Shown here piece by piece: positions 61,140 to 64,000 of a stretch of DNA of 64,000 nucleotides. Source of the stretch: Carallia brachiata (taxonomy: Eukaryota; Streptophyta; Magnoliopsida; Malpighiales; Rhizophoraceae); contig JADCRB010000003.1 in assembly GCA_021464245.1 (NCBI GenBank), forward strand, positions 634,631 through 698,630, written 5' to 3'. A program made the position numbers and the translations under genes. The notes beneath the pieces are model-generated. The model did not search any database. It was given only the letters and a program-made list of their open reading frames with translations, and was not told where the DNA came from. Within the stretch, counting starts at the first letter, position 1; each line of letters begins with the position of its first letter.

Positions 61140-64000
61140 AAATTAACAGTAATAATTATAAAAATTTAATAAACAGTAAAAAAAGAGATAATAATAAAAA
61201 GTTGACAGTGTTTATAAATTGACTTTTAATTTGGTAAACTGTTGAAGGGAGCCAAAATCACAACGCATGGTCCCCCAGTCACATGGTCAGACTTCAGAGG
61301 GTAATTTCGTCAAAACATTCAGTCCCTTCTTTGGACAGTTGGACCTCGTTACAGGAAGAGGGCTGTTGGTCTGCTCGCAGCATAATTCTGGTTAGCTTCT
61401 AGAACCAAAAAAACAAAAACGACATCAACTCCTGTTTTTTTTTTTTTTTTTTTTTCTCTCAGTAGAAGGCAAAGTGTAGTGGAACAAGCAGATTCAAGGG
61501 ATTTCTAAGAAGCCACCAATGGGCCTAGCAACTCCATTTAGATCCTGCTGCATCTTGCACATGTATAATTTGCACAGACCAGCCCCTTTTTTTTGACAAC
61601 AGAATAGCATGTCTTCATTTGAAATAGCAGTGCGAATTAACAAATGAAGATGTGAAGATGTTCGTTAGAAGTGCTGGACACTCAGTCCAAAAGACAGGAA
61701 TTCCCTTTGAACCAGTTCCTGGTAAATAGCTCCTCGCAGCTTTTAATTAAATTCACGTGAGGGGGAATACTTGGAACACCCCATCATACCCTTTAAGTAA
61801 CACAACAAACCCGTCACCCCTGCCCATGATTCGAAAGACTATTTTTATTAATATTATTTTTTTATTTTTTAAATATTAAAATGACAAATTTTTATATATT
61901 TTTTTATTTTAATAAATTAGGTTAATGTTGTCAAGGATAATTTAATCAAATAGTATCTTTAGTTATTTTTTTAATAATAACTCAAGCATATTTTCAGGAG
62001 GAAAAAGCGACCCCAACAACAAATCTAAAATTTTTACCGCACTCTGGCATATTGTTTATTTAGATTGAACAACAACAATAAGTGTGAAATGCAAAAACAG
62101 GCATCCCTTTCAATCCCATCAATGTGTGGACATGCTGCAAATGAATGATGAATTGGAAAAACCAAAAACAAAAATGGGACCATGGGATGGGTTGTCGAGG
62201 GTTTGTCAAAGCATTGTTTTTTCTGGTCCTATTATGGACATTAATTCACTAATTCAGTTGCAACTAATCCATTGTATCATTAGGAGACACTGGATATCTA
62301 AATTCTATGTGCTTACTTGAACTGATTATACTCCTCAATCACTCCAAAAGAAGTTTTTGTCTGTAGGGTTCTTACAAAAAATAAAAAAGTTCAGTCAACT
62401 ACAAAACTAAATCGAATTTAATTTTGACTTAATCAAATCAATTTTATAATTGGTGAACCAAACTAAATAAAAACTAAAATTTTTTATTCGGTTTCAATTT
62501 CGAATATTAAAAAATTGTAATTAACCAAATTGAACCAAACCAAAATGTTATTATATTTTTTATCATCAAATATAGAAAAAATTGCTAATACAACTATTAG
62601 TAGTAAATAAATGTTAACAAAATATTATTATATCTTAATTAATTACTTTTTTATTATAAATTTCTTTTTAAAAAACTATATCAAAATATTGTTTTATACT
62701 TAAATTAAAATTTTAATTTTTTTTGTTATTGAATTGGATTAATTGAATTTTTGATTTAAAAATAATTTTTAATTTTGTATAACTAAAAATTTTGATTTGA
62801 CGACAACAACGGTGGGTTGATTCGATTAACTAAACTTTAAACACTTCTAATCATCCGCGGCAAAATTAAGAGGAAAAAAAAAAAAAAAGAGCGCGCAATT
62901 GGTGCTCGAATAACCCCCCCGGGGGTAGGGGAATTTTGTCCGCGAGGAGTTGGTAAGTGGGGCCCCCATTTTTCATTGGCCTAAGATTATTAAAGTCAAA
63001 TGCCGGTGGCTGCTGGCAGGCGAAAAGCGAGACATACTATCAACCGCGTCAGGAGGGTCTTTTTTTTGACCATATATATCGAACCTTCCTGCCTGGTTTT
63101 ATGCCGTAAATTAGTTATTAGGCTTAATAATGAGTTATATTTTAATTATTATTAAAATTGTCTTAACATAAAAAAAAAAAAAATGTTGAAATCGTCCTTA
63201 AAGTTTTAAATTTTAAGTTTAAATTTCAATTAGAGTCAATTAAAGAAATAAAAAAAAAATCAGTCATTAGTTTCGTAGCTTTTGATCCAGTATCCATTTT
63301 GTAGTGTGTTGAGGGAAAAAAATCAATTCTTTTTTTATGGGGTCAAGAATTACCTAAGAGTAATGGAAGCACTTAGAATGTTATTGACAATCTTCTACAA
63401 AAAGACCTACCGTATTAACAAATTTTTTTTAATTCTTTGTAAGATCTCCACTCATAGATTGAGTCATACTATGGTGTGTATTATATGTGAAATGTAACAC
63501 ATCACTTGATAAAAAATTTTGAATAAAATTTTTAACATCTCTATCATTTCACATAAATAAAAAAAAAAACTTGTATCAGCAAAGAAAAATAGTTTGGTTA
63601 TCTCATGATGCGATCTCTCACCCTTGAATCCATACCCTGTAAAAAAAAACTTTATTTGCTTCTTAAAAGTTAATAGTCAATGTTAGTCCATTTTTATGCT
63701 TTTAAGTAAGTTGCTAGCCCACGTGCTTTAAAACTCAAATACAGCATTTTTTTTTATACATAAACACTAAAAAAAAAAAAAAAAAACCAGGCTATTAGCA
63801 ATCTAGTGGTCTTAGCAATCTTCCAAATTATTCCAGAATCTCTTTTCCAAGCGCTGCCAAAACTATTTAGTGTGGCAACTGGGGCTCCATCTCGTGGTGC
63901 CTCCTTGACCACATTTCAATTTGTCAAAGTTGCACAAAATCTACATGCCGAGTGAGCTCGCTCGAGCAGGTCTACAAAGGTAGGTTTAATAGTTTAAAGT
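61140..64000. other. Spacer to the window end
   Basis: No supportable gene. The segment 62,380-62,850 has many AACCAAA, AACCAAAT and CGGTTTCAATTTCG words in both orientations, the look of a degenerate hAT-type MITE, without definable ends. A C8G5 stretch lies at about 62,914-62,926. A short hydrophilic frame at 62,084-62,320 is unrecognised. Confidence 0.45.

Noticed and set aside
60502..61222. Frames of 78 and 116 codons made of Ser, Leu and Phe
   Set aside because: Composition artefacts of the pyrimidine-rich tract.

Overview
This window is nuclear DNA from a flowering plant, most probably a eudicot. The genes are spliced with short GT-AG introns, the spacers are very AT-rich, and every recognisable protein is a plant-family protein: a class C G-gamma subunit, DUF1677, COPT5, a RIPK-type receptor-like cytoplasmic kinase, and a FAR1-type Mutator transposase. 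There is no sign of bacterial or organellar organisation. I cannot name the species from the sequence alone.

Layout, left to right. 1-3.95 kb: AT-rich spacer. 4.0-7.4 kb (+): methylthioribose-1-phosphate isomerase of the methionine salvage cycle, with a one-base frameshift. 9.1-12.2 kb (+): 20S proteasome alpha-6 (PAA). 13.8-14.3 kb: a MITE-like inverted-repeat element. 14.4-14.9 kb (+): a DUF1677 protein. 16.4-18.9 kb: a tandem array of a ~415-bp unit that itself contains a MITE. 20.7-34 kb: a large Mutator-like locus. It has a FAR1/MURA-type transposase on + and, tail to tail on -, a decayed 13-exon gene with a DUF1985-like N-terminus and an Ulp1/C48 protease domain; a hAT-type element with 8-bp target duplications sits in its last intron. 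35.5 kb (-): an isolated first exon of a TMEM208/SND2-like gene. 37.6-38.3 kb: a probable LINE 3' tail. 39.67-40.61 kb: a 931-bp Pack-MULE (9-bp target duplication, terminal inverted repeats) carrying a broken VQ-motif gene. 42.0-42.5 kb (+): COPT5-like copper transporter. 47.1-49.0 kb (+): class C (AGG3/GS3-like) G-gamma subunit. 50.6 kb (+): tRNA-Ser(GCT). 51.8-54.0 kb (-): RBX1 RING subunit of cullin ligases. 57.6-59.5 kb (-): RIPK-like kinase. 59.6-64 kb: spacer with a long pyrimidine-rich tract.

The single-copy genes do not form an operon-like pathway; they are a conserved plant neighbourhood. As I recall the Arabidopsis loci, MTI1, PAA2 and RIPK lie close together on chromosome 2, and RBX1, AGG3, COPT5 and a DUF1677 gene lie close together on chromosome 5. 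This window seems to hold both sets, as expected of an ancestral block later duplicated and fractionated in Arabidopsis.

Two kinds of damage recur. Three conserved genes (MTI1, the TMEM208 exon, G-gamma) each appear to have a one-base shift at or next to a homopolymer, which looks more like consensus error than three independent mutations. The transposon-borne genes instead carry stop codons of the CGA-to-TGA and CAA-to-TAA type, as expected from cytosine deamination in methylated DNA. I did not find a convincing new molecular system; the most informative parts are the Ulp1-bearing Mutator locus, the VQ Pack-MULE and the MITE-derived tandem array.
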